From: Gammaproteobacteria bacterium | GTDB lineage: Bacteria > Pseudomonadota > Gammaproteobacteria > Pseudomonadales > Pseudomonadaceae | DNA: 5,088 nt | Reading direction: 5' to 3' | Assembly (NCBI GenBank): GCA_012513235.1 | Contig: JAAZCO010000197.1 | Location: 1-5,088, forward strand | Shown: piece by piece, positions 4,564 through 5,088 of the stretch | Numbering within the stretch: position 1 is the first letter of the stretch | How the letters are laid out: every line of letters starts with the position of its first letter | Made by a program: the position numbers and the translations under genes | The notes under the pieces: model-generated | Told to the model about the DNA's origin: nothing | What the model saw: only the letters and a program-made list of their open reading frames with translations | Databases searched by the model: none

Positions 4564-5088
4564 ATGACGCAATCTGTATTAATTATCGGTGGCAGTAGTG
4601 GTATTGGTCAGGCGATAGCGCAGCAGTCCAGCGCTGAGGGTGCGGTGGTCAGCGTGATTAGCCGACAAGCCGCACCTGTTGCTAGCCCATGGTTTTGGTA
4701 TCAAGATGCGCTGCAGAGTCAGCACAGCAGTCAAGATTGCATTGAGCAGGCGTTACAGCATAAGCCTGATACCATTGTGATCTGTAATGGCGTTTTGCAT
4801 GATGCACAAGGCTTGCCGGAGAAGACCATTCGCCAGCTCGATAGCGCCATTCTCACTCAACGTTTACAGAGCAATGTGGTGATTCCAGCGCAGTATTTAC
4901 AGGCTTTATTTCGTTATCTCACCCGCACCCCGCAGATTAAAGTGTTAGTGCTCAGTGCGAAAGTCGGCAGTATTACGGATAACCATTTAGGCGGTTGGTA
5001 CAGCTATCGCATGAGTAAAGCTGCGCTGAATATGCTGGTGAAAAACCTCAGTTTAGAAGTGCAGCGCCTCAATCCCAGTGCCAGTATC
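4564..5088 (+). CDS. SDR-family NAD(P)-dependent oxidoreductase, C-factor-like (3' end outside window)
   Basis: The first 175 codons are open to the window edge. The protein starts with a Rossmann fold: MTQSVLIIGGSSGIGQAIA carries the cofactor glycine motif GGSSGIG at residues 9-15. CNGVLH at 74-79 corresponds to the NNAG region, N104 (SNVVIP) to the structural/active-site Asn, and YSYRMSK holds the catalytic Y148 and K152. The text around VGSITDN and GGWYSYR is characteristic of the C-factor/CsgA-like SDR subgroup, whose physiological substrates are mostly unknown, so no substrate is assigned. At the usual catalytic serine position (S-S-x-x-G-S) the sequence reads SAKVGS (131-136), so S131 or S136 would have to serve. 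I recall SARVGS as common in this subgroup. GAGG at 4553-4556 lies 7 bases upstream of the ATG. It is separated from rpoH by a strong terminator and is probably an independent unit. Confidence 0.9.
   Translation, partial: MTQSVLIIGGSSGIGQAIAQQSSAEGAVVSVISRQAAPVASPWFWYQDALQSQHSSQDCIEQALQHKPDTIVICNGVLHDAQGLPEKTIRQLDSAILTQRLQSNVVIPAQYLQALFRYLTRTPQIKVLVLSAKVGSITDNHLGGWYSYRMSKAALNMLVKNLSLEVQRLNPSASI

Overview
This window looks like a stretch of core chromosome from a gammaproteobacterium, most likely a pseudomonad. All recognisable genes are on the + strand, in the order ftsY - ftsE - ftsX - rpoH - short-chain dehydrogenase (cut off by the window end). The protein sequences, such as the FtsE signature LSTGQQQRV and the FtsY segment around MASLFLGKK, resemble those I remember from Pseudomonas. 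Base composition looks close to balanced, with many TTA/TTG leucine and A/T-ending codons. That is low for a typical Pseudomonas and suggests one of the lower-GC branches of Pseudomonadaceae. The species assignment is inference.

Layout: 1-43 is a short leader with no identifiable gene. 44-3413 is a tightly packed ftsY-ftsE-ftsX operon, with ATGA and TAATG stop/start overlaps that imply translational coupling. 3414-3540 is the ftsX-rpoH gap, the most information-dense non-coding part of the window. It holds a near-consensus extracytoplasmic-function (sigma-E/AlgU type) promoter, a perfect TGGCA-N4-TGCCA dyad inside that promoter, a second GC-rich dyad, and a possible 20-codon ORF with its own Shine-Dalgarno sequence. 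3541-4401 is rpoH, followed by a strong intrinsic terminator at 4423-4451. 4452-4563 is a spacer with only weak signals. 4564-5088 is the first 175 codons of a C-factor-like SDR oxidoreductase.

How the genes fit together: FtsY is the membrane receptor for the signal recognition particle. FtsE and FtsX form the divisome ABC complex that couples cytokinesis to activation of cell-wall hydrolases. RpoH is the heat-shock sigma factor. The same gene order exists in Escherichia coli, and there is a known functional link there: sigma-32 is delivered to the membrane by SRP/FtsY before FtsH degrades it. The promoter in front of rpoH suggests that envelope stress feeds into the cytoplasmic heat-shock response, as is established for P. 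aeruginosa AlgU and E. coli sigma-E.

I see no mobile element, CRISPR array, tRNA or rRNA, and no undescribed multi-gene system. The observations worth following are regulatory details around rpoH and the two-anchor architecture of FtsY.
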